64,000 nt of DNA from contig NZ_CP011412.1 of assembly GCF_001007875.1 (NCBI RefSeq), forward strand, positions 2,666,001 to 2,730,000, written 5' to 3'. Below, one piece after another: positions 8,246-18,201 of this stretch. A model generated the notes under the pieces. That model searched no databases, was not told the DNA's origin, and worked only from the letters and a program-made list of their open reading frames with translations. Position 1 is the stretch's first letter. Every line of letters begins with the position of its first letter. The position numbers and the translations under genes were made by a program. Source of the stretch: Sedimenticola thiotaurini. Lineage in GTDB: Bacteria > Pseudomonadota > Gammaproteobacteria > Chromatiales > Chromatiaceae.

Positions 8246-9712
8246 CTAACCCCCCCGGGCGCTGGGCGCAGTCAGGGTATCGGTTCCCAACGCCTTGTAC
8301 TCGGAACAGCGCCGCGGTTGCGGAATCGCCTTGCCGGGATTGAGCAGACCCTGGGGATCAAAGGCCTTTTTCACGGCATGGAACTGGGCCAGTTCGGCGG
8401 CGCTGAACTGGGCACACATCTGGTGGATCTTCTCATGCCCCACGCCGTGCTCACCGGTAATGGTGCCACCCACCCGCACGCACAGCTCCAGGATCTCCGC
8501 CCCCAGATCCTCCGCCCGTTTCAGTTCGCCGGGCTTGTTGGCGTCGTACAGAATCAACGGGTGCAGATTACCGTCACCGGCATGGAACACGTTAGCCACC
8601 GGCAGCTGGTACTGTTCCGACAGCCGGCTGGTCTCCAGCAACACCTCGGCCAACCGTTTGCGCGGCACAGTGCCGTCCATGCAGTAGTAGTCAGGCGAGA
8701 TACGACCGACCGCCGGGAAGGCGGACTTGCGCCCCTTCCAGAACAGGGTCCGTTCCGCCTCATCCTCCGCCGTGCGTACCTCGGTGGCCCCGGAATCGAG
8801 CAACTGCTGCCGCACCCGGCCCAGGTGGGCCGATACCTCGGCATTGGCCCCGTCCAGTTCACACAGCAGAATGGCCTGGGCATCCACCGGGTAGCCGGCG
8901 TGAACAAAATCCTCGGCGGCGCGGATCGCCAGGCCATCCATCATCTCCAGACCGGCCGGGATGATACCGGCAGCGATCACATCCCCCACCGCATTGGCGG
9001 CCTTGCTCACATCGTCAAAAGCGGCCAGCAGCACCTGGGCCCGTTCCGGGGTCGGCAGCAGCTTTACCAACACCTCCACCACCACACCCAGCATCCCCTC
9101 CGAGCCGATCATCAGGGCCAGCAGGTCATAACCGGGGCCATCCAGTGCCTCGACCCCCAGGGTGATCAGTTCACCATCGGCGGTCACCACTTTCAGTTGC
9201 AACACATTGTGGACGGTCAGTCCGTACTTTAGGCAGTGCACCCCGCCGGAGTTCTCCGCCACGTTGCCACCGATGGTACAGGCGATCTGGGATGAGGGGT
9301 CGGGCGCATAGTAGAGTCCCTGCTCCGCCACCGCTTCGGAGATGGCCAGATTGCGCACACCGGGCTGTACCCGGGCGGTGCGGTTGAGCGGGTCGATGGC
9401 GAGAATCCGGTTCAGCTTGGCCAGGCTCATCAACACCCCGTTGGCCAACGGCAGAGCGCCACCGGAGAGACCGGTGGCCGCACCCCGCGCCACCACCGGT
9501 ATGCCGAGCCGGTGACAACACTGCATCACCTGCTGCACCTGTTCGGCCGTCTCCGGCAGCACCACCAGCAGGGGCACCTGGCGATAGGCGGAGAGTCCGT
9601 CGCATTCGTAAGGGCGCAGATCCTCCTGGTCATACAGGATCAGCTCCCTGGGCAACAGCTCCTGCAGTGCCCTGACCAGTGCAGGTTTATCAATCTTCGG
9701 GGTTTCGCTCAT
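8246..9712 (-). CDS. glcD: Glycolate oxidase catalytic FAD-linked subunit GlcD
   Basis: 488 aa. The FAD-binding core (ARGAATGLSGGALP, TIGGNVAENSGGVHCLKYG, IGSEGMLGV) and the C-terminal FAD-oxidase domain (HAGDGNLHP, TGEHGVGHEK, FDPQGLLNPGK) are intact. It oxidises glycolate to glyoxylate with GlcE and GlcF. It is first in the glcDEF operon. trkH lies upstream on the same strand with only 9 bp between its stop and the glcD start, so read-through from the trk genes is possible. No glcC-like regulator is adjacent. Confidence 0.95.
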   Translation of the reverse strand: MSETPKIDKPALVRALQELLPRELILYDQEDLRPYECDGLSAYRQVPLLVVLPETAEQVQQVMQCCHRLGIPVVARGAATGLSGGALPLANGVLMSLAKLNRILAIDPLNRTARVQPGVRNLAISEAVAEQGLYYAPDPSSQIACTIGGNVAENSGGVHCLKYGLTVHNVLQLKVVTADGELITLGVEALDGPGYDLLALMIGSEGMLGVVVEVLVKLLPTPERAQVLLAAFDDVSKAANAVGDVIAAGIIPAGLEMMDGLAIRAAEDFVHAGYPVDAQAILLCELDGANAEVSAHLGRVRQQLLDSGATEVRTAEDEAERTLFWKGRKSAFPAVGRISPDYYCMDGTVPRKRLAEVLLETSRLSEQYQLPVANVFHAGDGNLHPLILYDANKPGELKRAEDLGAEILELCVRVGGTITGEHGVGHEKIHQMCAQFSAAELAQFHAVKKAFDPQGLLNPGKAIPQPRRCSEYKALGTDTLTAPSARGG

Positions 9713-9721
9713 GAGGGGTTG

Positions 9722-11173
9722 CTATTTCCGCCAGTAGGCCGGTGACAACAGCACCAGCAGGGTAAAGATCTCCAGTCGTCCCAACAGCATAGCAAAACAG
9801 AGAATCCATTTGGCCGGATCGTTGATGCTGGCATAGTTGAGACCGACTCCGGCCAGCCCCGGCCCCAGATTGTTAATCGATGCCGCCACGGCTGAAAATG
9901 ACGTCATCAGATCGAGCCCGGTGAGAGCCAGGGCCAGATACATGAAGGTGAAGCTGGCCACGTAGAGAGCGAAGAAACCCCACACCGCCTCCACCACGCG
10001 GGGAGTGATGGTCTTGCCCCCTACCCGGATAGGGATCTGGGCACTGGGATGGATCAGCCGGGTGATCTCCCGCATACCCTGCTTGATGAGCAGCAGAAAG
10101 CGGATCACCTTGATACCACCACCGGTTGAACCGGCACAGCCACCAATGAAGCTGGCGAACAACAACAGAATGGCGATAAAACCGGGCCATAATGAATAAT
10201 CCGCGGTAGTGAAGCCCGCGGTGGTACCGATGGAGACCGCCTGGAACAGCCCCTTGGTGAAGGCCTCACCCCAGCTGTCATAGGTTCCTGTGGTGTGCAG
10301 GGTCACTACCACCAAAACAGCCACGAACAGCAGCACCATCAGGTAGAACAGGAACTCACTGTCAACCAGATAGACCCGGAGATTACGTCGGTTGATAGCA
10401 ATAAAATGGAGCGCGAAGTTGACCCCTGACAGGAGCAGGAACAGCACCGCAATCATCTCGATCAGGGTGCTGTCGAAATAGCCGATGCTGGCATCATGGG
10501 TGGAGAAGCCACCGATAGCGACGGTGGAAAACGCGTGACCGATGGCATCGAACAGGGACATGCCCGCCGCCCAGTAACCCAGCAGACAGGCGATGGTAAG
10601 CCCCATGTAGATAAACCAGAGCGCCTTGGCCGTCTCGGTGATACGGGGTGTCAGCTTGGTGTCCTTCATGGGTCCCGGAGTCTCGGCCCGATACAGCTGC
10701 ATGCCACCGATACCCAGCATCGGCAGCACCGCCACCGCCAGCACGATAATACCCATGCCCCCCAGCCACTGCAGTTGCTGGCGATAGTAGAGGATCGACC
10801 GGGGCAGCTCATCCAGGCCGATAATCACCGTGGATCCGGTGGTGGTGAGTCCCGATATGGACTCAAACACCGCGTCGGTGAGTGACAGGTGGGGGTGATC
10901 CGACAGGGAGAGCGGCAGTGCACCGGTGATACCCAACACAGTCCAGAACAGCACCACCACCATGAAACCGTCCCGCAGACGCAACTCCCGCCGCTGATCC
11001 GACACCATGACCCAGGAGATCCCACCCACCATCAGGATGATGACGAAAGCGATCAGGAAGGCGGAGTAGGCCCCATCGTCATACCAGAGGGATACCGCCA
11101 GCGGTGGCAGCATGGTGCCACTGAACAGCATCAGCAGGATGCCCAGTATGCGTTGAATGGCGCTGAATTTCAT
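9722..11173 (-). CDS. trkH: Trk potassium uptake transmembrane protein TrkH
   Basis: 483 aa, hydrophobic throughout, with the four-fold pore-loop repeats of the family (TTTGSTVI, GGFSTHDASIG, STGGGIKV). It forms the K+ channel of the Trk system and is gated by the cytosolic TrkA ring, encoded immediately upstream on the same strand (65-bp gap). Length is normal for the family. Confidence 0.95.
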   Translation of the reverse strand: MKFSAIQRILGILLMLFSGTMLPPLAVSLWYDDGAYSAFLIAFVIILMVGGISWVMVSDQRRELRLRDGFMVVVLFWTVLGITGALPLSLSDHPHLSLTDAVFESISGLTTTGSTVIIGLDELPRSILYYRQQLQWLGGMGIIVLAVAVLPMLGIGGMQLYRAETPGPMKDTKLTPRITETAKALWFIYMGLTIACLLGYWAAGMSLFDAIGHAFSTVAIGGFSTHDASIGYFDSTLIEMIAVLFLLLSGVNFALHFIAINRRNLRVYLVDSEFLFYLMVLLFVAVLVVVTLHTTGTYDSWGEAFTKGLFQAVSIGTTAGFTTADYSLWPGFIAILLLFASFIGGCAGSTGGGIKVIRFLLLIKQGMREITRLIHPSAQIPIRVGGKTITPRVVEAVWGFFALYVASFTFMYLALALTGLDLMTSFSAVAASINNLGPGLAGVGLNYASINDPAKWILCFAMLLGRLEIFTLLVLLSPAYWRK

Positions 11174-11238
11174 ATCCGTCAGCTATCCCGGTGCTGCGAG
11201 TCATGACCGGCGGTCATACCCACTCCCGGGATGCCCCC

Positions 11239-12612
11239 TTACAAGAAAGTGATGCCCACCTGGAACAGCCGCTCCACTTCCGGAATCTGCCGTTTATCCA
11301 CCAGAAACAGAATGACATGGTCTTCCGATTCGATCACTGTGTCGTGGTGCGCGATCAGCACTGAGTCACCCCGTACCACCGCACCAATATTGGTCCCCTT
11401 CGGCAGCTTGATATCCTCGATCGCCCGGCCCACCACCTTGGAGGAGCTGGGATCACCGTGGGCTACCGCCTCGATCGCTTCCGCCGCGCCACGGCGCAGC
11501 GAATGCACCATCACCACATCGCCCCGCCGCACATGGGTCAGCAGACTGCCGATGGTGGCCTGCTGGGGCGAGATGGCGATATCGATCGGCCCGCTCTGCA
11601 CCATGTCCACGTAAGCGGCCCGGTTGATCAGCGCCATCACCTTGCGCGCACCCAGCCGCTTGGCCAGCATGGCGGAGAGGATATTGGCCTCATCATCGTT
11701 AGTGACGGCACAGAACATATCGGTGCCTTCGATGTTCTCCTCCATGAGCAGATCTTCATCCGCCACATCGCCGTGCAGCACGATGGTTTTGGTCAACTCC
11801 TCCGCCACCTTCTGCGCCTGGCGACGATCCCGTTCGATCAGCTTGACCTGGTAGTCCCGTTCCAGGGCATGGGCGAGCCGGGTACCGATATTGCCGCCAC
11901 CGGCGAAGATCAACCGCTTGAACGGCTTGTCCAGCCGCCGCAGTTCACTCATCACCGCCCGGATATTCTCCTTGGCGGCAATGAAGAAGACCTCGTCATC
12001 GGCCTCGATAATGGTGTCCCCCTCCGGCTGGATGGCCCGTCCCTGGCGGTAGATGGCGGCCACCCGCGCCTCGATGTTGGGCATGTGTTCGTAGAGAGTA
12101 CGGAGCTCATTACCCACCAACGGCCCGCCATAGTAGGCGCGTACCGCCACCAGGCGTACCCGGCCACCGGCAAAATCCAGCACCTGCAGGGCACCGGGGT
12201 TTTCAATCAGACGCATGATGTAGCCGGTCACCAGCTGCTCCGGACTGATCAACACATCGATCGGCATCGCTTCGGGGGAGAAGAGCTGGGGATACTTGGT
12301 GAAGCCGAGGGCCCGTACCCGGGCTATCTTGGTGGGGGTGTGGAACAGGCTGTAGGCCACCTGGCAGGCGACCATGTTGGTCTCGTCGCTGTTGGTGACC
12401 GCCAGGATCAGGTCGGCATCCTCGGCGCCCGCCCGCATCAACACCTCCGGATGCGCCGCATGTCCCTGAACAGTACCCAGATCGAGCCGGTCCTGCAGCT
12501 CCCGGAGCAGATCCGCGTCCTGATCGACCACCGTGATATCGTTCGCCTCGGACGCCAGGTTATTGGCAACTGAGGCCCCAACCTGCCCGGCGCCTAGGAT
12601 GATTATTTTCAT
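11239..12612 (-). CDS. trkA: Trk potassium system NAD-binding regulatory subunit TrkA
   Basis: 457 aa with two RCK units. The first Rossmann fold starts [13 protein letters not shown] (about residues 3-15) and the second [12 protein letters not shown] (about 235-246); each is followed by a TrkA-C domain. It binds NAD(H)/ATP and gates TrkH. The gene follows ntrYX and precedes trkH, a gene order known in gammaproteobacteria. Confidence 0.95.
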   Translation of the reverse strand: MKIIILGAGQVGASVANNLASEANDITVVDQDADLLRELQDRLDLGTVQGHAAHPEVLMRAGAEDADLILAVTNSDETNMVACQVAYSLFHTPTKIARVRALGFTKYPQLFSPEAMPIDVLISPEQLVTGYIMRLIENPGALQVLDFAGGRVRLVAVRAYYGGPLVGNELRTLYEHMPNIEARVAAIYRQGRAIQPEGDTIIEADDEVFFIAAKENIRAVMSELRRLDKPFKRLIFAGGGNIGTRLAHALERDYQVKLIERDRRQAQKVAEELTKTIVLHGDVADEDLLMEENIEGTDMFCAVTNDDEANILSAMLAKRLGARKVMALINRAAYVDMVQSGPIDIAISPQQATIGSLLTHVRRGDVVMVHSLRRGAAEAIEAVAHGDPSSSKVVGRAIEDIKLPKGTNIGAVVRGDSVLIAHHDTVIESEDHVILFLVDKRQIPEVERLFQVGITFL

Positions 12613-12696
12613 TGTGTCTGTCTGCCACTTTCCGGATTTGGTTGATCCGTGGCCCCATCGGGTCTCACGGTCAGTCGGTACAGAGCGGCGAGCTTA

Positions 12697-14064
12697 TTAC
12701 CGTTTGTCCTTTACATCAATGCCCAGTGCCTTCAGTTTCCGATACAGGTGGGTTCGCTCCATACCGGATTCCTGGGCGATCTGGGTCATATTGCCGGCGT
12801 GTTTCTCCAACTGATACTCCAGGTAGGCCTTTTCGAATGCCTCCCGGGCCTGCCGCAGGGGCTGATCAAACGAGACCGGAAAGCGGGCACCGCTCTCCAG
12901 CGCCAGACCGACGCTGCCCAGCGCCGCCTCCACCTCGTCCTGGGTGATCTCATCACCGGCGCCCAGGATCAACAGGCGCTGCACCAGGTTTTTCAGCTCG
13001 CGGATGTTGCCGTGCCAGCTGTGATTGCGCAGGAAGTTCTGCGCCCCCACGTCAAACCGCCGATAGGGCAGTTTTTCATGGGCCACGTAACTGTCCACGT
13101 AATAGGCCAGCAACTCCGGCACATCCTCCCGGTGTTCACGCAGCGGCGGAATATGCAGGGGCACCACATTAAGATGGTAGAACAGATCCTCACGGAAATT
13201 GCCGGCCTGCACCTCATCCTGCAGGTTTTTCTGGGTGGCGGCGATAATGCGCACGTCGATCTGAACCGGCTCAGAGCCCCCCACCCGCAGGAAGGCACCC
13301 CCATCCAGCGCCCCCAACAGCTGGCCCTGGGCCTCGATATCCATGTCCGCCACCTCGTCCAGAAACAGGGTGCCGCCACGCGCCTGCTCCAGGGCGCCGT
13401 AGTGGATATGTCCCTCCTGTTCGCTGCCGAACAGCTCCAGAGCGGAGTTGCCCCGGGCAATGGATGAGACTCCGACATCGATAAACGGCCGGTCCCGGCG
13501 CACGCTCTGGGAGTGCAGATACCGGGCGAACGTCTCGCGGCCGGAACCGGGCTCGCCGGTGATCAGCACCCAGGTGTCGTGCTGGGCGATACGTTTGACC
13601 TGTTCCCGCAGGCGCTGCATCACCGCGCTCCGGCCGGTCGGTTCCACCACATGCTGGGTGTGGCGACGCAGGCCGATATTCTCCTGCTGCAGCTTCTCCA
13701 CCTCCAGGGCCCGCTCCACGGTCAGCAGCAGCTTGGCCAGCGACAGCGGCTTCTCCAGGAAATCGTAGGCCCCCAGGCGGGTCGCCTCCACCGCGGTCTC
13801 CACCGTGCCATGACCCGACATCATGATCACCGGACAGGGCAGCCCCTCCCCTTCGGACCACTCCTTGAGCAGTGAGATACCGTCCAGATCCGGCATCCAG
13901 ATATCCAGCAGCACCAGGTCGGGCCGCCGGTCACGCAGTGCCTTGCGGGCACTGGCACCATCTTCCGCCATGTCGACCGTGTACTCCTCGTCCTCCAGGA
14001 TCTCCTTCACCAGGGTGCGGATGTCCGGCTCGTCATCCACCACCAGGATATGCGCTGCACTCAT
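12697..14064 (-). CDS. ntrX: Response regulator NtrX-like, with degenerate AAA+ motifs
   Basis: 455 aa with a receiver (Asp54 in LLDIWMPD), an AAA+ domain (about 143-380) and a Fis-type helix-turn-helix (about 405-450, GNMTQIAQESGMERTHLYRK). The AAA+ domain is unusual: Walker A reads GEPGSGRE (170-177), so the catalytic Lys is Arg. The GAFTGA loop is absent, replaced near 212-224 by GSEQEGHIHYGA. It therefore probably cannot open sigma-54 promoters and may work as a sigma-70-type regulator. It pairs with NtrY; the start overlaps the ntrY stop (ATGA). Confidence 0.9.
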   Translation of the reverse strand: MSAAHILVVDDEPDIRTLVKEILEDEEYTVDMAEDGASARKALRDRRPDLVLLDIWMPDLDGISLLKEWSEGEGLPCPVIMMSGHGTVETAVEATRLGAYDFLEKPLSLAKLLLTVERALEVEKLQQENIGLRRHTQHVVEPTGRSAVMQRLREQVKRIAQHDTWVLITGEPGSGRETFARYLHSQSVRRDRPFIDVGVSSIARGNSALELFGSEQEGHIHYGALEQARGGTLFLDEVADMDIEAQGQLLGALDGGAFLRVGGSEPVQIDVRIIAATQKNLQDEVQAGNFREDLFYHLNVVPLHIPPLREHREDVPELLAYYVDSYVAHEKLPYRRFDVGAQNFLRNHSWHGNIRELKNLVQRLLILGAGDEITQDEVEAALGSVGLALESGARFPVSFDQPLRQAREAFEKAYLEYQLEKHAGNMTQIAQESGMERTHLYRKLKALGIDVKDKR

Positions 14065-16289
14065 TGGCTACCGCTCCTCTTGTTCAGTTGCTCGGGCCGG
14101 TCGATACAGTCGACAGACGGGTCGGCACCGATTGCCGGTAGTCGCAGGATCAGGCTGGCACCCCCCTCGGCCCGGTTATCAGCCCGGATGCTGCCGCCGT
14201 GCTCTTCGGCAATCTTCTTCACCACCGCCAGACCCAGCCCGGTCCCCCGGGTCTTGGTGGTGACATAGGGTTCAAACAGATGGGGCAGGATCTCCGGATC
14301 GAAACCGGGTCCGTTGTCCTTCACCTCCAGTTGCACCACGCTGCAGTCATTTTCCACCAGCAACGCCGTACTGATGTCGATTTTCGGGTTCTCCACCGGG
14401 CTGACCGCCTCCTGGGCATTCTTTATGAGGTTGTGTACCACCTGGCGCAGACGTACCGGATCGGCCTCGACCCGGCCTCCGTCCGCCTCCAGCCGGACCT
14501 GCAGACCGGTCACCAGACCGGCACTGCGGTAGAGATCCAGCACTTCGCTCACCAGGGCGTCCAGATCCACCGGCTGCGGATCGATCCGGGATGGCCGCGC
14601 ATAATCGGAAAAGGCGTTCACCATCTCTTTCATCGCCTCCACCTGGGAGACGATGGTATGGGTGGCGCGATCCAGCACATCGGCATCCTTTCCCTCCATC
14701 TTCTTCAGGTACTTGTGGCGCAACCGCTCGGCGGACAACTGAATCGGGGTGAGAGGGTTCTTGATCTCATGGGCGAGACGGCGCGCCACCTCGCCCCAGG
14801 CGGCATCGCGCTGGGCCCTGAGCAGATTGGTGATATCGTCAAACACCAGCCCGTAGCCCATCGACTCATCATCCGGCTGGGCCAGCGGGGTACCCCGACA
14901 GAGCAGCACCTGGCGCCCGTCACCGCCAATCAGGGTGATCTGGCCGCGCCAGTCGCGCCGTTCCTGCTCCACCGGCTCGCGCACCGCCTCGACAAACTGC
15001 CGCAACCGTGACGAGATCTGGGCCAGCGCGTCCACATCCTGCCCCAGCATCCGGGACAGATCCACTTTCAGGATCTCCCCCGCCGCCTGGTTGGCGGTGC
15101 GCAGATGACCACTGGCATCCAGCGAGATCACCCCGGAGGAGAGTCGTCCGAGTACCGTCTCCAGATAGGTGCGCTGTGCCTCCACCTGGCGCTGGGTACG
15201 CACGGTTTCATCACGGGCATGGGCGATGCGCCGGGACATGGAGTTGAAGGAGTCAACCAGAAAGCCGAGTTCATCCCTGGCCTTGGGCAGGGGCAGCTGC
15301 AGACCGTAGTTGCCTTCCGCCACCTCCCGGGTCCCCTCCGCAATACCGGCCACCGGCTTGACCAGCCGCCGGGCGGTAAAGAAGGCGGCCCAGATGGCCG
15401 CCAGCAGGCTGAACAGCAGCACCATCGCCAGGGAGAGGGTAAAGGTGCTTTTCAGACTCTTGCGCAGGAAGGCCAGCTCCTTGTAGCGGCTGTAGCTGTC
15501 CTCCACCTTGGTGGTCAGATCGGCGATGGAGCGGGATACCGGAAACCGGGCCAGCAACAGGCGACTGCGAATCCGGTCCGCCACCACGGCACGCACTTCC
15601 AGCTGGCCCTCCACCTTCGGGTTCGGCTCCACCCCCACATAATCCTCACCGGAGCGAACCTGTTGCAGCAGGGCCATATCGGGCCGGCTGGTGATCAGGA
15701 TACTGGGATCGGCATTGACGCTGACAATCACCTTGCCACCGGCGTCCATCAACACCAGCTCACTGGCGCCGAACTGCTCACGCAGATCCTCCAGGCTCAG
15801 GCTCAGGCCCGCCACTGATGAGCCGGACAGCTCCCCCAGCAGCAGCTGGGCCACCTTCAGCCGCTCCAGCTTGTGCAGATCGAGGGAGGCCCGCCCCAGG
15901 CTGAGGGCATCTTCCATGGATTGATCGATATGCACATCGAACCAGCTGTCGATCCCCTTGAGGAGAAACTGCTGGGAGTAGTAGTAGACCACCGCCACCG
16001 GTGCCAGGGAGAGGGCCACGAACACCACCACCAGTCTTAACGCCAACCGGGAACCGGCCGCCTGGCGACGATAGCGGGCCACCATCTGGACGATGTTGAA
16101 GCTGACCACGATCACCATGGCGAACAGGCCCAGCACACTGGTGACCAGCAGGGGGATAAACAGGCGGCTCAGCTCTTCGGTGTTCTGCAGGGCACCGCTC
16201 ATGAAGTGCAGCGATACCAGCACCAGTACCAGCAGGGCGATCACCGGCAGCGCACCGCCGCCCAGTCTCTTCAGGGTTGCAGACGCCAT
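14061..16289 (-). CDS. ntrY: Membrane sensor histidine kinase NtrY-like
   Basis: 742 aa. N-terminal membrane helices flank an extracytoplasmic region. They are followed by HAMP (about residue 310-360), PAS, HisKA (LAHEIKNPLTPIQLSAERL, phospho-His in the HEIKNP box) and an HATPase domain (KDNGPGFDPEI, GTGLGLAVVKKIAEEHGG). It phosphorylates NtrX; in other bacteria NtrYX responds to nitrogen or redox state. I prefer the ATG at 16289 over a GTG at 16298. The start region overlaps the 3' end of the DUF4390 gene. Confidence 0.92.
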   Translation of the reverse strand: MASATLKRLGGGALPVIALLVLVLVSLHFMSGALQNTEELSRLFIPLLVTSVLGLFAMVIVVSFNIVQMVARYRRQAAGSRLALRLVVVFVALSLAPVAVVYYYSQQFLLKGIDSWFDVHIDQSMEDALSLGRASLDLHKLERLKVAQLLLGELSGSSVAGLSLSLEDLREQFGASELVLMDAGGKVIVSVNADPSILITSRPDMALLQQVRSGEDYVGVEPNPKVEGQLEVRAVVADRIRSRLLLARFPVSRSIADLTTKVEDSYSRYKELAFLRKSLKSTFTLSLAMVLLFSLLAAIWAAFFTARRLVKPVAGIAEGTREVAEGNYGLQLPLPKARDELGFLVDSFNSMSRRIAHARDETVRTQRQVEAQRTYLETVLGRLSSGVISLDASGHLRTANQAAGEILKVDLSRMLGQDVDALAQISSRLRQFVEAVREPVEQERRDWRGQITLIGGDGRQVLLCRGTPLAQPDDESMGYGLVFDDITNLLRAQRDAAWGEVARRLAHEIKNPLTPIQLSAERLRHKYLKKMEGKDADVLDRATHTIVSQVEAMKEMVNAFSDYARPSRIDPQPVDLDALVSEVLDLYRSAGLVTGLQVRLEADGGRVEADPVRLRQVVHNLIKNAQEAVSPVENPKIDISTALLVENDCSVVQLEVKDNGPGFDPEILPHLFEPYVTTKTRGTGLGLAVVKKIAEEHGGSIRADNRAEGGASLILRLPAIGADPSVDCIDRPEQLNKRSGSQ

Positions 16290-16867
16290 AGGCTCCACTC
16301 ACTGGACAGGTTCCAGGCCGGACTCAGGTACGCCAGCGGCCGCAGGGGCAGGGGCAGCGCCTCGATATCCAGGCTCGATTTGAGCGAGAGTCTGTAGGTC
16401 TCCCCCTGCTGCAGTTTTTTTGCTTCGATCAGTTGCACGTCACGAATCCGCCCCAGGGCGGTGAAAGCCGCCTTGCGGGTGGCAAAATATTGTTGCGTGC
16501 CGTTCGCGATGTCGGTCACCTGATAGAGTCCGTGCAGCGCCTGGTGCAGTATGCGGTAGCGCAACCGGACATCCAGCAGGTCCGCCTCCCAGATCCAGGC
16601 TCCCTCACGGCGCAGCTGGGTATGCACCTCCAGGGTCAGCGGCACCCCGCTGTCCAACGCCTCCAGCGCCTGGTCACTGAACTGGTAGTGGATGTCCGCG
16701 TCCATCAGGTAGACGCCCTCCACTTTGCGCGTTTTCAGCCCCTCCACCGAGAAGCCGGCCGCCTGGGATGACCCGGCGGAGACGAGCAGGAACAGCAGCA
16801 GTGAGAGCCACAGACCCCGGCGGGCGCCCTGTTTCCAATGTCTGTTTATGGCTTGAAAACCGCTCAT
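16271..16867 (-). CDS. DUF4390 family exported protein
   Basis: 198 aa with an N-terminal hydrophobic export signal (WLSLLLFLLVSAGSSQAAG, about residues 20-38) and a beta-rich mature part (VYLMDADIHYQFSDQALEAL). The function of the family is unknown. It is regularly found between rsmB and ntrY, as here: it overlaps rsmB upstream (ATGA) and the ntrY start region downstream, so it is part of one operon and may act with the NtrY sensor domain (inference). Confidence 0.88.
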   Translation of the reverse strand: MSGFQAINRHWKQGARRGLWLSLLLFLLVSAGSSQAAGFSVEGLKTRKVEGVYLMDADIHYQFSDQALEALDSGVPLTLEVHTQLRREGAWIWEADLLDVRLRYRILHQALHGLYQVTDIANGTQQYFATRKAAFTALGRIRDVQLIEAKKLQQGETYRLSLKSSLDIEALPLPLRPLAYLSPAWNLSSEWSLWRLQP

Positions 16868-18183
16868 GGCTGGCCCGTTTTCTCCAGGCAGGCGTAATAG
16901 AAGCCATCCATGGTCGCTTCACCAGGCAGCGTCTGCCGCCCCACCTTGCGGGTCCGGCCCCAGTCCGCCTCCAGCGCCCGCTCCCGGGCATCCGGCGCCT
17001 GGGCCAGAAACCGCCCCACCTGGCCTTCGTTCTCATCGGACAACAGGGAACAGGTGGCGTAGAGCAGCCGCCCGCCCGGTTTCAGCAGCGGCCAGACAGC
17101 CCGCAGGATCTGCCCCTGGGTCTTCACCAGGGCGGGAATATCCGCCGCCCGACGCAACAGTTTGATATCCGGGTGACGGCGTATTACGCCAGTGGCCGAA
17201 CAGGGTACATCCAGCAGGATACGGTCATACTGCCGCTCTGCCCAGGCCCCCTGGGGTTTGGCCGAGTCCCCCTGCACCACCGTCGCTGTCACCCCCAGCC
17301 GGTCCAGATTCTGCTGTACCCGTTTGAGCCGCCGCCGATCCAGATCCATGGCGGTCAGCTCCACCGCAGCCGACTCCAGAATGTGTCCCGACTTGCCGCC
17401 CGGTGCCGCACAGGCATCCAGTACCTGCTGGCCATCCCGCAGGTCCAGCAGACCGGCGGCCAGTTGTGCTCCGCCATCCTGCACCGACACCAGACCTTCG
17501 GCAAAACCGGGCAGCGCCTCCGCATCCACCGGTTGCTCCAGCTGCAACCCCGCAGAAACATGGGGAATGGGACTGGCCGCCATGCCGGCCGCTGTCAGTT
17601 GTGCCAGATACTGTTCACGGCTGGTGCGGGCCAGGTTGACCCGAAGACTCATGGGGGGGTGGCTGTTGGCCGCCTGCAGTATGGACTCCCAGTCCCGGGG
17701 CCAGTCATTGCGCAGCCGCTTCAACAACCAACCGGGCACCGCATAGCGCCCCTGGGGGTCGGCGTCAGCCCGTGCCAGCAAGGCGTCCCGCTCCCGCTGA
17801 AAACGGCGCAGCAGGGCATTGATCAACCCCACTGCCCAGTTTTTTCCCAGCAGCCGGGCCGCCTCCACCGTCTCGGCCACCGCCGCGTGGGGTGCCACCC
17901 GCATATAGATGAGTTGATAGAGGCCCAGCAGGATTAACGCCTGGACTTCGCCCTCTTTCGGTTTGATCGGCTTGCTCAGCAGTTCGCCGGCGATCTTTTC
18001 CAGTCGGGGACGCCAGCGGGCAACGCCGAAACAGAACTCCTTCACCAGCCCCCGGTCCCGCGGGGCAACCTCATTCAGTCCCCGCTCCAGCAGATCAGAG
18101 ATTGAGCGGCCGGCGGCCAGTTGGCGCAACAGTTGCGCCGCCACCACCCGCGGGTTGCCAGGTTGTGTGCTCCCGGCACTCAT
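16864..18183 (-). CDS. rsmB: 16S rRNA (cytosine-967-C5)-methyltransferase RsmB
   Basis: 439 aa. A NusB-like RNA-binding domain (about 1-140) is followed by a Rossmann SAM methyltransferase domain. Both catalytic cysteines are present, in VPCSATGVIRRHPDIK and in TCSLLSDENEGQV. SAM-binding residues lie in DACAAPGGKSGHIL. It follows fmt on the same strand with an 18-bp gap, the classical def-fmt-rsmB order. Confidence 0.96.
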   Translation of the reverse strand: MSAGSTQPGNPRVVAAQLLRQLAAGRSISDLLERGLNEVAPRDRGLVKEFCFGVARWRPRLEKIAGELLSKPIKPKEGEVQALILLGLYQLIYMRVAPHAAVAETVEAARLLGKNWAVGLINALLRRFQRERDALLARADADPQGRYAVPGWLLKRLRNDWPRDWESILQAANSHPPMSLRVNLARTSREQYLAQLTAAGMAASPIPHVSAGLQLEQPVDAEALPGFAEGLVSVQDGGAQLAAGLLDLRDGQQVLDACAAPGGKSGHILESAAVELTAMDLDRRRLKRVQQNLDRLGVTATVVQGDSAKPQGAWAERQYDRILLDVPCSATGVIRRHPDIKLLRRAADIPALVKTQGQILRAVWPLLKPGGRLLYATCSLLSDENEGQVGRFLAQAPDARERALEADWGRTRKVGRQTLPGEATMDGFYYACLEKTGQP

Positions 18184-18201
18184 GCAGCCACTTCCGACCC
18201 G

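Noticed and set aside
8078-9232. Long plus-strand frame opposite glcE/glcD
   Set aside because: It spans two well supported genes on the other strand and resembles nothing.
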